64,000 bases of DNA from Micromussa lordhowensis (lineage: Eukaryota > Cnidaria > Anthozoa > Scleractinia > Lobophylliidae): positions 124,001-188,000 of the forward strand of contig CAXHUQ010000555.1 of assembly GCA_964020085.1 (NCBI GenBank), written 5' to 3'. Within the stretch, counting starts at the first letter, position 1, and every line of letters starts with the position of its first letter. This document shows positions 10,551 through 21,129 of the stretch, piece after piece. The position numbers were made by a program, and so were the translations under genes. Under the pieces are notes generated by a model that made no database searches, was not told the origin of the DNA, and saw only the letters and a program-made list of their open reading frames with translations.

Positions 10551-12909
10551 ATTATTTTTTCTTCTCATAAGGGTTTAACTTATTGATTAATAAATTCGTG
10601 AACAACTCACAAATATTTTCTAGCATTATTTGATCCTCAATTTTCTGTTGGATATCAGCATTAAAGATCTGAGCCAGCCTGCCTCCTTCCCTGGTACAGG
10701 CGTCACTGGCGGCTGTCGAATTCAAAAATTCCTGTTTGAATTCGTATCTTACTTCTGAAGTGATATCTGCATTACAGATAAAAACTTATTCATATATATT
10801 ATCAAAACTGTATTATTGTAAAATGTGATTATTAATTTTTTTCTTATCCATTAGCTTATTTTATGTATGAAATTGATGTGAAATTGATGTGACATTCATA
10901 TGAACAAATAAGTGTGTGTATAAGAATAATTAAATAAAAAGAGGCGGTTATCACATCAGTTTGCTGTATAGTTCTTCGTCGTCCAAATCTATTTAAAGTC
11001 ATTATACATAATTCATGTACAGATACTGTTTGCTTCCCATACAATTTACAAAACATTCACCATAAGTCTCCCTTTTCTAATACACATTTAGGAGACGTCA
11101 CAAGAACTAAACATTACTCTTTTATTACTAAATCTGATCGCCTTTAGCATCACTTTAAAATATCACAAAACTTACAAAGCTAAACATATCAACCTATACA
11201 CACAAAATACGCTTGCCACTTAATGTCACACGACAGACTGTAATTGGTATCTAACAGTAAAGACGTTTACTATTAATTGACTTACTACAGTTCATGCCGC
11301 AATAGCCACTGTTACAGGTGCACTCATAGGAGCCGTCTGTATCTTTGCACTCCCCGTGGACACATGGGCTAGCATCACATTCATTTACATCTGTAAAGGA
11401 AAAATATTAGTAAACAAAACATTTTTAATTTTTCCATAGTCTCTTATTACTTTAAATTTGTGTGGCTAATCATTTAGAATATTCTTTATCAATATTAGTA
11501 ATTTACTTTATATTTTGAAATTATGCTTAAGAGTTCATTGTGACTGATAGGTTTTTCCCAAGAGTACATCATAACCTTTGACGTTGCTTTAGGTCAATGG
11601 AATCTAACTGGTATTTTCAAGAGATCGAATTTGTTACATAAACTTAATCAAAGAAGTTAAACTGCAAAAGAAGGCTAGTTGTATTTAAATTAAAGATGCT
11701 ATTAAATACATCATTGATAGCAAAATGTATATATTTACCGGCCACCGTGCTTTTTTCACAAAAATATGGAAACGTTTCGTCACATTGCTTGTCATCAAAT
11801 CTTCCTTTGCGACCCAAGGTAATGATCATGCAATCCTGCCCTCTTCGAGCATTGTTGGGTTGACCGCAAAGCCAGCCGGCGTGAGGGACTGGCTCTCTGG
11901 AACCTTCCCATATAAACTTATCCTCGTTTTCAATGTCATTTCCACCAACCCACACACCTTCATCATTGGCTAAAGCTAAAGTATGACATAAATTAGAGAT
12001 TTAGAGCATATCTGTGATGATAATCACAATTTATTGATGATCAGTACCCACATACATTATTTGTTGTGTTAATTGCAATGAAAAGTTAAATGATACCAAG
12101 AACCTGTGTTGTATGACAACAGCAGGTCGAAATGACAAATATCAATGATTTTTCACGTTTTTGAAGACATTTTAGTTGGACATTATGTTATTTCAAGTAA
12201 AAATTTTGTTTTGCAAATTAACATTAACATCAATCAGCAATTATTTGTGTTTGAATATTTTATCAGTCTTTTAAAAACCTGTAAAATATTAGATTAGGGA
12301 TTGAATAACATACATTTGGCAAAACCATGCATATCCTTGCGCAATTGTTTAGTCTTTGCTTCTGCCAGTCGACCACCCTGGCTTGTACAGCTCGCACTCG
12401 CATCGCTGAAGGTTTTTGGCTCGTTGACAAACCAAACACAAGAGTCTTCTTGTGATAAATCACATTCTAAAGCTAATATAGGAAAACGGAAAAACTATCT
12501 TAGGCTAATCTTGGAAATATAGATTAAACTCTGCAAACTGCCACTAAATGTAAACTCAACGAGTTGTACCATATCCACAACTTTAGCTATTGATAATCCT
12601 TCAACGAAAGATTAAAAGAATGCTAAATTATTTTAGTTAAAATAGTTTTAGATCATACCAAACAATAAACGAGCATTTTAACATTTTAACCTTTATGAAA
12701 CGGATCTTAATTAAGTAGTGGGATACATAACTTTATACATTATCATATGTAAACTTATTTTAGATATACGTTAGTCGATTGAACCGTAGTGAATATATTA
12801 CGCACCCTCATTGTTATAGTCACGTTTTTAACTTTGAAGTATATCTACCTGAAGTAGCAACGTGCACGAGTGCTATCAGTCCACAAATACACAACAGTAA
12901 GACCTTCAT
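9717..12909 (-). CDS. Secreted CTLD-EGF-CTLD lectin, six exons
   Basis: Joining 12909-12849, 12466-12314, 11969-11739, 11390-11286, 10766-10611 and 9949-9717 gives 939 bases, 312 residues plus TAG. Every junction has GT/AG and every intron is phase 1. Residues 1-20 are a signal peptide (MKVLLLCICGLIALVHVATS). CTLD1 spans 21-148, with the WVGGND core, QPN at 108-110 in the ligand loop and F-D-D at 129-131 where WND is usual, so calcium binding is plausible. A calcium-binding EGF domain spans 149-183. CTLD2 spans 184-312, with EPY at 274-276 and WLS at 294-296, so the canonical calcium site is probably lost. Two N-glycosylation sequons (NIT at 184, NST at 199) begin CTLD2. The protein is probably an extracellular recognition lectin. 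Acceptors of exons 2 and 3 have in-frame alternatives 6 bases upstream. A leader exon may exist, since CTTTAG precedes the ATG by 6 bases. Confidence 0.88.
10505..10549. repeat. (TA)n microsatellite in lectin intron 5
   Basis: A 45-bp TA run is flanked by AATTGCAT on the left and ATGCAATT on the right, so the whole block is a perfect palindrome able to form a long hairpin. A second imperfect AT repeat lies at about 10128-10162 in the same intron. Confidence 0.95.
10611..10766 (-). CDS. Lectin exon 5: N-terminal half of CTLD2
   Basis: It encodes RYEFKQEFLNSTAASDACTR and GGRLAQIFNADIQ, the first half of a CTLD. The acceptor is TGCAG and the donor GTGAGT, and both keep phase 1 with the neighbouring exons. 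Confidence 0.87.
11286..11390 (-). CDS. Lectin exon 4: calcium-binding EGF domain
   Basis: One symmetric phase 1-1 exon encodes a whole EGF domain. DVNEC is the calcium-binding signature, and C-K-D-x4-Y-x-C matches the Asp/Asn beta-hydroxylation consensus. There are seven cysteines instead of six. The extra one (residue 179) falls in the GYxGxxC loop. Confidence 0.92.
11739..11969 (-). CDS. Lectin exon 3: C-terminal half of CTLD1
   Basis: It encodes VWVGGND, a tryptophan-containing core, CGQPNN in the ligand loop, QDCMII, RFDDKQC and YFCEK. The donor is GTAAAT. Q-P-N with F-D-D retains acidic or amide side chains at most calcium-ligand positions. Confidence 0.9.
12314..12466 (-). CDS. Lectin exon 2: N-terminal half of CTLD1
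   Basis: It encodes a Cys-rich start followed by the typical first helix region, with SDASASCTSQGGRLAEAKT matching the CTLD pattern A-x3-C-x3-GG-x-LA. It ends in a GTATGT donor. Confidence 0.87.
12849..12909 (-). CDS. Lectin exon 1: start codon and signal peptide
   Basis: ATG is at 12909-12907. The exon encodes 20 residues with a Lys after Met, a hydrophobic core and small residues before the expected cleavage site. It ends TCA G followed by GTAGAT. CTTTAG six bases before the ATG may be the acceptor of a 5' UTR intron. Confidence 0.85.
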
Positions 12910-13243
12910 CTTATTCTAAAGGGAAGAATTAAGATAATTAGCGATGTAATGATTGAGTTGTATGATTTTTAGACACCCGGCTATAAAAAGGATATTCTTT
13001 TATTTTATTTTGCCATATTTTGCCACCAATTATTTATGAATAAACTGCCATTTTAAAACTAATGAGAGAATTTGCGCTACTCACTCCAAATTTACATTAA
13101 ATATTAGCAGTATAGCGAATACCAAAAACCATAAAGTCAAGTGTATTTGATATGATTTTGATATCAGGACACTGGTAATTCTTGTTTTGTAAGTCATTCC
13201 GTTTAGTATATAAACCATGTTTGAAAACTAAATTGTTCATTTG

Positions 13244-13279
<36 letters not shown>

Positions 13280-16200
13280 AGACAGAAATAATAAGGTAGT
13301 AGCTAAAACAAAACTTCATAAAAGCCATACCTCCTATCTTGCTTAGCTGTTATCCAGTTAAGTTGTTAAGTAATCTTATGCTTTGCCGTGCAAGTGTCGA
13401 ACTGCCTGTTTGCTGCTGAATTCATTCTCTTAATTGTTAGAATTAGACAATACTAGTACACTACGATGTTATTGGTTGCATTCCTTAGGTGTAGGAGAGG
13501 CGCGGAAGTGAACTTGCTTCTAATTTATTAATAGCCTATCTTAACATATATGATTAACATTGGCATCTATGTAAAATACCATTTGCTATATAAACATATG
13601 AACTCTATGTTATCTGCGTGACATTTATTAAACACATTGAAAAAAAAACTAAAAAGGGCTCTAAAACTAATTTGAAATAATCAAAATTGTTAGATTCCTT
13701 AAAATTAAAAAACGCCAAAATATATTGAAGAGTAATAAACATTTTAGGATACTTTACATTTTATCATATTTTACATTTCATATATACCAAACAGATATAA
13801 AAAAAGTAGTTTTACATATATATAATTTTCTAGAATGCAAAACATATATAAAATGATAAGAGTTAACTACGATCTAAATGCAGATAAAACATTCGTTATA
13901 CTGTTGTTTAGTGTATTGTTCGGCATTGAATTTTACTTCCACACGAAAATATATATTCGGAATGCACACAACATTAATTTGGGCCTCTGTATTACAGTGT
14001 TCACGCCAAAGTACTGTATTGTTATAGTGCGTTTATTATGGGCAACACAATCAGTGCACTCATATTACAGGTAATTGTCCTTTTCTTTAACTCTTTTAGA
14101 TAGCTGGATCATCGTCCTTGGACGATATTGTTGGTGAACTGTTAGTTTAGTAAAAGAAATATAAATATAAATTCATCAAAAAACATATTCAATAGTTGAC
14201 AAATCCGAGAGGAGGGGGTAGCCACATATGTCTTGTTTCGTTTGTGATTCAGTAAACACCTATATGAGCATATAAAATATGCGGGATTGTTCATTTGCTT
14301 AACATTTTGTTTATATAGATTTTAATTTTAAGCTGCATTGTTTTATTTTCATAATTATACCAGAGCATAGCATGAACGGATGTGTTCACAAAATAATGGA
14401 CATACGTACACCAACAGGTTAAACAATTTATAATTCTCTCTCGAATGGAGCATATAATTGGACAGTATGGACTGTTTCGCATTATAACTATTACACAACG
14501 ACTTATTGAGTACAGACTTTTAAAAGTTGAGCTTGATTTTTATCGCTGAGACCGGTCTACGCCATATAATTATGGGATTAAGTAAACAATATTAGAAAGA
14601 TAAAATTAGTGTTCAATTTTAAAGATTTCTCAATGTATCAGTTTTTAAAAAGGGTTACTTTATATCATATGTTGGCGAAGCATGATATTATTTGAGAATG
14701 CGTAATATAAATGAGCCTTGTGATCTGCCTTTTTATGTGTACAGTCTTACGCTATTGGGCCTTTGACCAGCTATACCTTTGCAAAAAATGATATAAACTA
14801 ATATAAAATAATATTGATCTATACAGTTTGGCTAAACCACCCGTTACTCAATCTCATTATTAATCAAACAAACCATTCAAGTATGCATCCACGTAATTTA
14901 CATTTACTCTTTGGACACAACACAATTAAATTCAAACAAAACAATGTTGATTATTTGTTATATCGATTGATATGTTTATTGCGTATTTCATCATAAATTT
15001 TTGTTCACTCCATCTCCGCCCACAGTTTAAACTGATTTTTTTCTAAAGGAGTTATATTGGCTCTTTTGCGAAGTTACATTAGCGAAGATTTGGCCGTTTG
15101 CATATTAAAAATATCAAAAAAGGATTTATAGAGTAAAATATATTTTTCTCCATAAATTTTACACAGTTTCCCTTATCGTGTATTTGTTTTATGTCATATG
15201 CTAGAAATAACAAAAGTCTGTGTCTTTCCTAAACATGCCCTATGCTTTGAATTACCGTGACTTTTTGGGCAAAATTTGGCTAAGTCCGTCATATAAAGTA
15301 TATGGTGGACTTTTATTTGTTGAAGGAAGTGTGAAATCTTTCTTGCTATATTGCATGTCACTTGCAGAAATACGGAGATTCTCATTTGCATTATTAATAG
15401 GGCGCAAGGATGCTTTTAAAACTTCTATGGAAACCGACATGTTATCAAATATATACTCAGGCTAAAACTGAAAAAAAATTATATAATTGACGCATGGCTC
15501 AAGTATTGTAACATATCTTTTGCAAAAAAATATATATTATAAATGTAAAAGGCAATTTAAAGTTAATTTGATATGGAATGGCTTTTGATTGGATGCCAGA
15601 TTCAAATTATTTTGCATACATTTGCATAATAAAATTATTCAGAAAGCACATAAGAATTGAAATGTAATTTATATAGGATGGTGTTTTGTGTTGTTGCTGA
15701 CACGGACAGCACGTGTTTACTTTTCGTGGTAGGCCTCTATATTATCTTGTCCTATAATAGGAATACTACACAAATATGCACATTCCATGAACTACGATTA
15801 ATGTAAGTGATTTTGAGCAGATAAATATACAAAAACCATTAAACCTAAAAAGATGAGATTGTCAGTCAAATCCGTCACGTGGGTGAAGTTGAGCAGAATA
15901 ATAACAAAAAGTAGACAAAAACTGATAAAGTTAAATACGTCAAATTACAAATTCAAATCTGTCATCTGCACAGCATCCACACAACATGTGGCACATTGAA
16001 GGCACATACAGGTAGGATGCCATATAAATGTCTGACTTGATGTGCAGATTCGATAAAAACTCGTACACTCACAAATATTAAATTGTCAGTCAAATGTATC
16101 ATATACACATGATACCAAAGCATGTAAGCACCTATACCGTAAATTTAAGAAAGAGTACAAACGTAAATTCAGTTTACGTCTATAACGCAAAAGTGTGAAA

Positions 16201-17054
16201 GTCTTTTTGTGTTGAACAGACGTCAATACCGCGTCAAGAAATAACTTCTATTGGTCGTTGTCCGAAAATGGAGTTTAATATTTGTATTTTACATTAATCA
16301 ATTTTGCAGAAATGTACTTTTTTAGCATTTGATTTTTTGTGCTCATTTAAATCCACATGTATTAATTAGAATAAACAATGTATGTTCAAAGTGCAACCAA
16401 TATAGAGCTTCTGCCTTTCAATACATTTCAGGTATGTACACTATATAAACATGTGTGATTTCTAATGACATATTAAAATTCGTCATTAATAGTTCTAAAC
16501 ATATTCATAATGTATAAAATGCTCCTGTAGAAATTAAAAGTTCCGTATAGTGCATCTAATTGTTTCATAAAGTACAATTAAATGCTCCGTGCAGTGCTCC
16601 AAAAGGATCCGTACGGTTTGGTAATTTCCTGCGTCAAATTATGATTTCTTTACTTTGCCAAATATGATTTGCATGTGTCGGTTTTAGCAATACTGTATCA
16701 TTGATTCTTTCTTATTCAAATATTCTAATGCCTAAAAGAAGCAAAAAAAGTAATGATACAGTTTTCTCGGAAAAATCAGTTTAAAAAAAAGAGATGTTTA
16801 ATACAAAATGGCTCATACAGTCAATCAGAGAATTGTAAATTTTAACACAAACAATTACAATATGTATTCAAAAAGGGACTAAAACGCCAATTCTTTATTC
16901 AGGGATGATATAGAGTTATACATTTTCTAAACAATAGCAAGAGAAATAAGATAAAGAGTAGAACCCTGAACGAATAACCAATTTATTCTCTAGATGAGTG
17001 TGCGTTGGAAAAACATTTTTAGAAGCTGTAAATGACTCTAGGTCAGTACAAATC
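12910..17054. other. Upstream of lectin gene and intergenic sequence
   Basis: A (TA)n run occupies 13245-13276. No promoter can be fixed, although CTATATAAAC near 13586-13596 is a possible TATA element. Overlapping open frames on both strands at 15194-15465 have no recognisable domain. Nothing else was supported. Confidence 0.45.
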
Positions 17055-17885
17055 TAATGCCCGGTTTATGACTTCAGGATAAAGTCTAGATTATAAAAAC
17101 GGGAAAATAATGCACGAGCCGAGTATGATTATTTTGGGTTTAAGACCCTTGGATTATAAATAATCGTAGGTCGTAAATATAATCGGAACTTTTTGTAGGA
17201 TTAAGTCTGATAAATGAATTTGAATATTTGGTTTCTAATCAAACCATAAAGCTTTCCAATCAAATGCTTTCGCAAAGATATCATGTCAGCAAAATATAAT
17301 ATTTTTACGCTTATTGTTCTAATAAAATTAAAACTTCATTGTTATGCCATACTATGCTAGAATCTGTCAGCTATATTAGTAGATAAATTTTATTTGAATA
17401 GAGTCTACAGAAGTCTGTTAATGAATCTTTTCGTTTTTTTGAGCAGTGTATTTGTTATTGTGTTACATACTAAAACAGTAAGCTATTGATTTTTTATTAT
17501 CATTGTCACCTAATTGAACACACATACGCCAATAAAACGTTCGATAAACGTCCAATCTGATGTTTAGTTTAGATACTTCTAACTGTCAGAACCAAATTCA
17601 GCCTACGTCCGTCGAACGTTAATCTGAACGCATATGTGATAAAATAATCAAACTAACATTGTAAAATATATAGCAAATGGACGATCTATCAAATTCGTCT
17701 AGGCTTAATCTTAGACTTAATTATCCAAGGTGTGAAATGAGGTTTTAAACCCATATGTAATCTAGGATTAATCTTAGATAAATCCTAGATTCGTAAAATA
17801 ATCTTGGATAAAACAATCTTAGATTATGCTAAATAGTACCCGACGTAATCCTAGATTGAATTCTGAGGTCATGAACCGAGCAATA
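17055..17885. mobile_element. TIR element (MITE-like), about 830 bp
   Basis: The left end TGCCCGGTTTATGACTTCAG and the reverse complement of the right end (TGCTCGGTTCATGACCTCAG) match at 17 of 20 positions, and similarity continues into CTAGATTA/CTAGGATTA. The interior carries several CTAGGATTA-type palindromes near 17700-17860. No transposase frame is present. AAT borders both ends if the element is taken as starting at GCCCGG, suggesting a 3-bp target duplication. The superfamily is not assigned. Confidence 0.6.
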
Positions 17886-18206
17886 GTGATTGTGATCGCA
17901 TAATGATGAGTGACTTTTGCAAAGAATACATTTCAAACCAGACGTACCTTTAAAATAGTAACGCTTTGTGATTTCATAATCAAATTTGTTGTTCAAAAAG
18001 TTGGTCCTATAAAATTCTAGTAATACAGAAATACAGAAAAAAAATACAAATACACCACACAGCTCCTGACTGAATCCCTCCTCTCACAATTTAATGTAAC
18101 GACAGTTATCTCATTTCAGTACACTGGCCATGCTTATAAAAGTAGCAATGCAATGAGCTTGTAAATGCTGAACCGGCGTTTGTGTGTATATTGCATAACA
18201 ATAAGT

Positions 18207-19720
18207 ACTAGACCGTCAGTAAATGGGGTGCATCAGTGAATTGGGTATATCAGTGAATGGGGATAATCTCTGATTTTAGCATGCATAATCATGCTTTTGG
18301 TCACGTCGTTGTATGTTAAATGGTTTATTTCAATCATCCTTATTTAACCAAAAGAGTGAGTTTTCTGACCTTTTCCAGATGCAAACTACTTTGCGTATCA
18401 TCGTTTATCTTTGTTTTGTAAAACAAAAACAAATATGTCTCCCCCTGCCCCCCTCCCCTGTTCATATTTTTCATTCATTCTCCCTGTTAGCGTTTAAAAA
18501 TTATCTTCTAATTTTTTCCTGATGCATCGTTATATTTGACGATAAAAACGAAGGTTACGAGATAACCTTTTAAGCGATGAAGGTTGGAAAACATAGAAAA
18601 CTTATATCTAAATCGTATTTGCATTCTAGATTTTAAAACGAAATTTGGTATCGAGAGTAAATGTGAGATGAATTAAGAATATACATATAGCGGTGTTGTT
18701 TACGAGCATATCTTTTGCTTTTATGAAGGGAGTCACTATCTTTTGACATATTTTCTAAACTATCACTTGAAGCGGAATACGATCCATGTTTAATTAATTG
18801 ATGTTAAGAGATAACGAAATATGTGTATTTCATGCTAATAAACGACTGTATAAGTTGATATGTACGAACCTCGCGTCTATTTTTAGAGGGCTGGGTCATT
18901 GTCCTATGATATCACATTACTATACATTAAAAACGCAAAAGCTACCTCTTACCGATAAAGTTCAGAGCTCATAGATAAAGACAAATCCAGGAAAACTTAA
19001 GTTTATGAAAGCTGAGTCATTGTCCTTTGGCATCATTGCAATCATTAAAAGAGAAGAAACAATGAACCTGTCAATCTAAACAAATAGTCAACAAAATTCG
19101 AAATGTGCATGCTAATTATATAATATAATAAAAAGCCGAAAACGGGGATCCCTTACAAAGCGGGATGCCAGGGCCTGTCAATCAAAACAATTAGTCAACA
19201 AAATTCCAAAAGTATTATCCCGTTAATATAATATTACAAGCAAGGCATTGGCAATAGGTAACAAAGTATAAATGGCTACACAACTTTGCATTAATAGTCA
19301 TAAAAACAGTAGACGAAACTATTCGTAAAGGAAGCAGCTCGACAAATAACACAGCCTCAGAATTATTAAGGTACACATAATCTCAAACTGCTTTTAATTC
19401 CCCTGAGTACAGCGGCTTAAACAGCATACAGGATATCAGTGTTGTTTACATGCCTCGCTTCCAACGACTTCCACACAGGATCGCCGCTGAATTCGCAAAA
19501 AATGCATGAGCGATAATATAAGAAATAAAGCTATTTTTAAAATCAATAACTTCAACAACTTCAATAGATATGTTACTTATGGAAATTTTTTCAATTTGTT
19601 TCTATGAAAGGTTCTAGGAGATATGGCTTGGACAAGGGTAGCGTAACACACGGATATACGGACGGACGGACATACACGGAGGGAAGAACAATATATGTCT
19701 CCCGCAGGGGGAGACATAAT
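18207..19720 (+). mobile_element. Hairpin-ended repeat family, copy 1
   Basis: It starts ACTAGACCGTCAGT followed by three short repeats of CAGTGAATGGGG type. It ends in a hairpin at 19694-19718 (stem TATGTCTCCC). The reverse complement matches copies 2 and 3 over most of its length. About 300 bp present in copy 2 is missing near 19532. An internal half-hairpin, ATGTCTCCCCCTGC, lies near 18435. No coding capacity was seen. One asymmetric end plus one hairpin end resembles non-autonomous Helitron/Helentron elements or the bivalve 'pearl' repeats (inference). Confidence 0.82.
19694..19718 (+). repeat. Terminal hairpin of copy 1
   Basis: TATGTCTCCC, a 5-base loop and GGGAGACATA form a perfect 10-bp stem at the end of the element. 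Confidence 0.9.
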
Positions 19721-20567
19721 TAAGAAAGACACCCGATTGCATTATAAGTATTTTGAGTGTCACTTGTCTGATATATAATTGACCCTTCTCTGCACTGGAG
19801 AGCACTGGGTCGTATTCTGTATATAATTAGTAAGTATATCACTCATTTTAGAACTATAACAGCAGTTACCATTTAATAAATGTTGCTTTTATTAAATGTA
19901 CATTGTAGAATAACATAAGGGAGCCCACAAATGAAATAAATGTAAAGTTTGTCCAAAAAATGTATAAAAGATACAAACATTTTATAATGTACATTTTATA
20001 ATTGTAATGCACATTTTGCATGTATATCAGAATACAATGTAGTCAATCAAAACCAAAAGACACGGAGAACGACTGTGGTCTATTGAATGAAAGTTAAAAT
20101 ACAAAACGGAAATATAGCTACTCTATTCGCTTGATTTTCCTATTTATAGCAAAACGTTGTCTAAAACGTTAAGATGTGCTTCATCTGCAGAAAGGTTGCC
20201 TTTTCAAAATAACGATGAGTAGGATGCACAGATTATTCATCCTGGAATCTCGAGCCATTGCAAGACGCAAAAATATGTTACACGAGAAATGCGACAAAAA
20301 CTGACTTTTTGTTTTATTTTGAATGAGTAAAGATCGTATATAGGAGATATAAGATAGGTTTTAGGTTCCAAACATCATAATCCTACGACAAATTCTCTGC
20401 ATCCGCTGACCAAACCAATGACTGATTGTAAGACAAATGAGGGCGAAAATAATAAACTTTTGGAGGTTCCTTTAACTGCACCTACCAAACAATTTCCGCA
20501 ACAATCCAATTAAACTTTTTTGTCATTCCGTATTAATCATAATTTATGAGTATGATTAGATATATTT
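19721..20567. other. Intergenic sequence
   Basis: AT-rich sequence. No gene or clear repeat was recognised. Confidence 0.5.
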
Positions 20568-21129
20568 TGAAAGCGTTAAACCTGTAGAATGTTTGAAACT
20601 ATCAAATCGCAATAAGTAGGATCATATTATCAGTTCGATAAAATTTAGTTAGAGCGATTGTGTTATAATATATAAAATTCGAACATATTTTAAGAGAAAA
20701 TGTTATCAACATTCATGCGACAATTTGCATTTGTATTGTTAGCAAATCATGGTCAGTGCTGAAAATTCAAAGTGTATGCACAAATATGCATGTTATTCAT
20801 AGTTTGATAGTTACAGTTAAAAAATAAATACGTGAAAGCGCTGATCCTGTGGAATGTTTTAACTTTAAGATCTCAAACTTTAATTAGAAGACACACATCA
20901 TCTGTTTGAAATGATTTAGGTCGAGGTTTTGTATTATAATATTTAGGAATCGACAATAATTGAAGCAAACATCTCATTTAAAATCACATAACCAAGATTG
21001 CATTTACATAGTTTGCTGATCATAATGATGACTACGCCATTTCATTGCTAGATAAAGCTAAACTAAGTAATGAAAAGGGATACGGATTTTTTAAGATAGA
21101 GTTTGAACTGTAGTAAACCTCGACCTAAA
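20568..21129. repeat. Degenerate direct duplication with inverted 15-mers
   Basis: Two strongly diverged copies of about 200 bp begin TGAAAGCGTTAAACCTGTAG (20568) and TGAAAGCGCTGATCCTGTGG (20834), a period of about 266 bp. The second copy is followed by a perfect 15-bp inverted repeat, TTTAGGTCGAGGTTT, at 20915-20929 and 21115-21129. That could be the ends of a 215-bp MITE, but no target duplication is clear. Confidence 0.42.

Noticed and set aside
15194..15465. Overlapping open frames on both strands as a gene
   Set aside because: Three mutually overlapping frames of similar length, with no domain pattern and no splice context, suggest chance or an unrecognised repeat.
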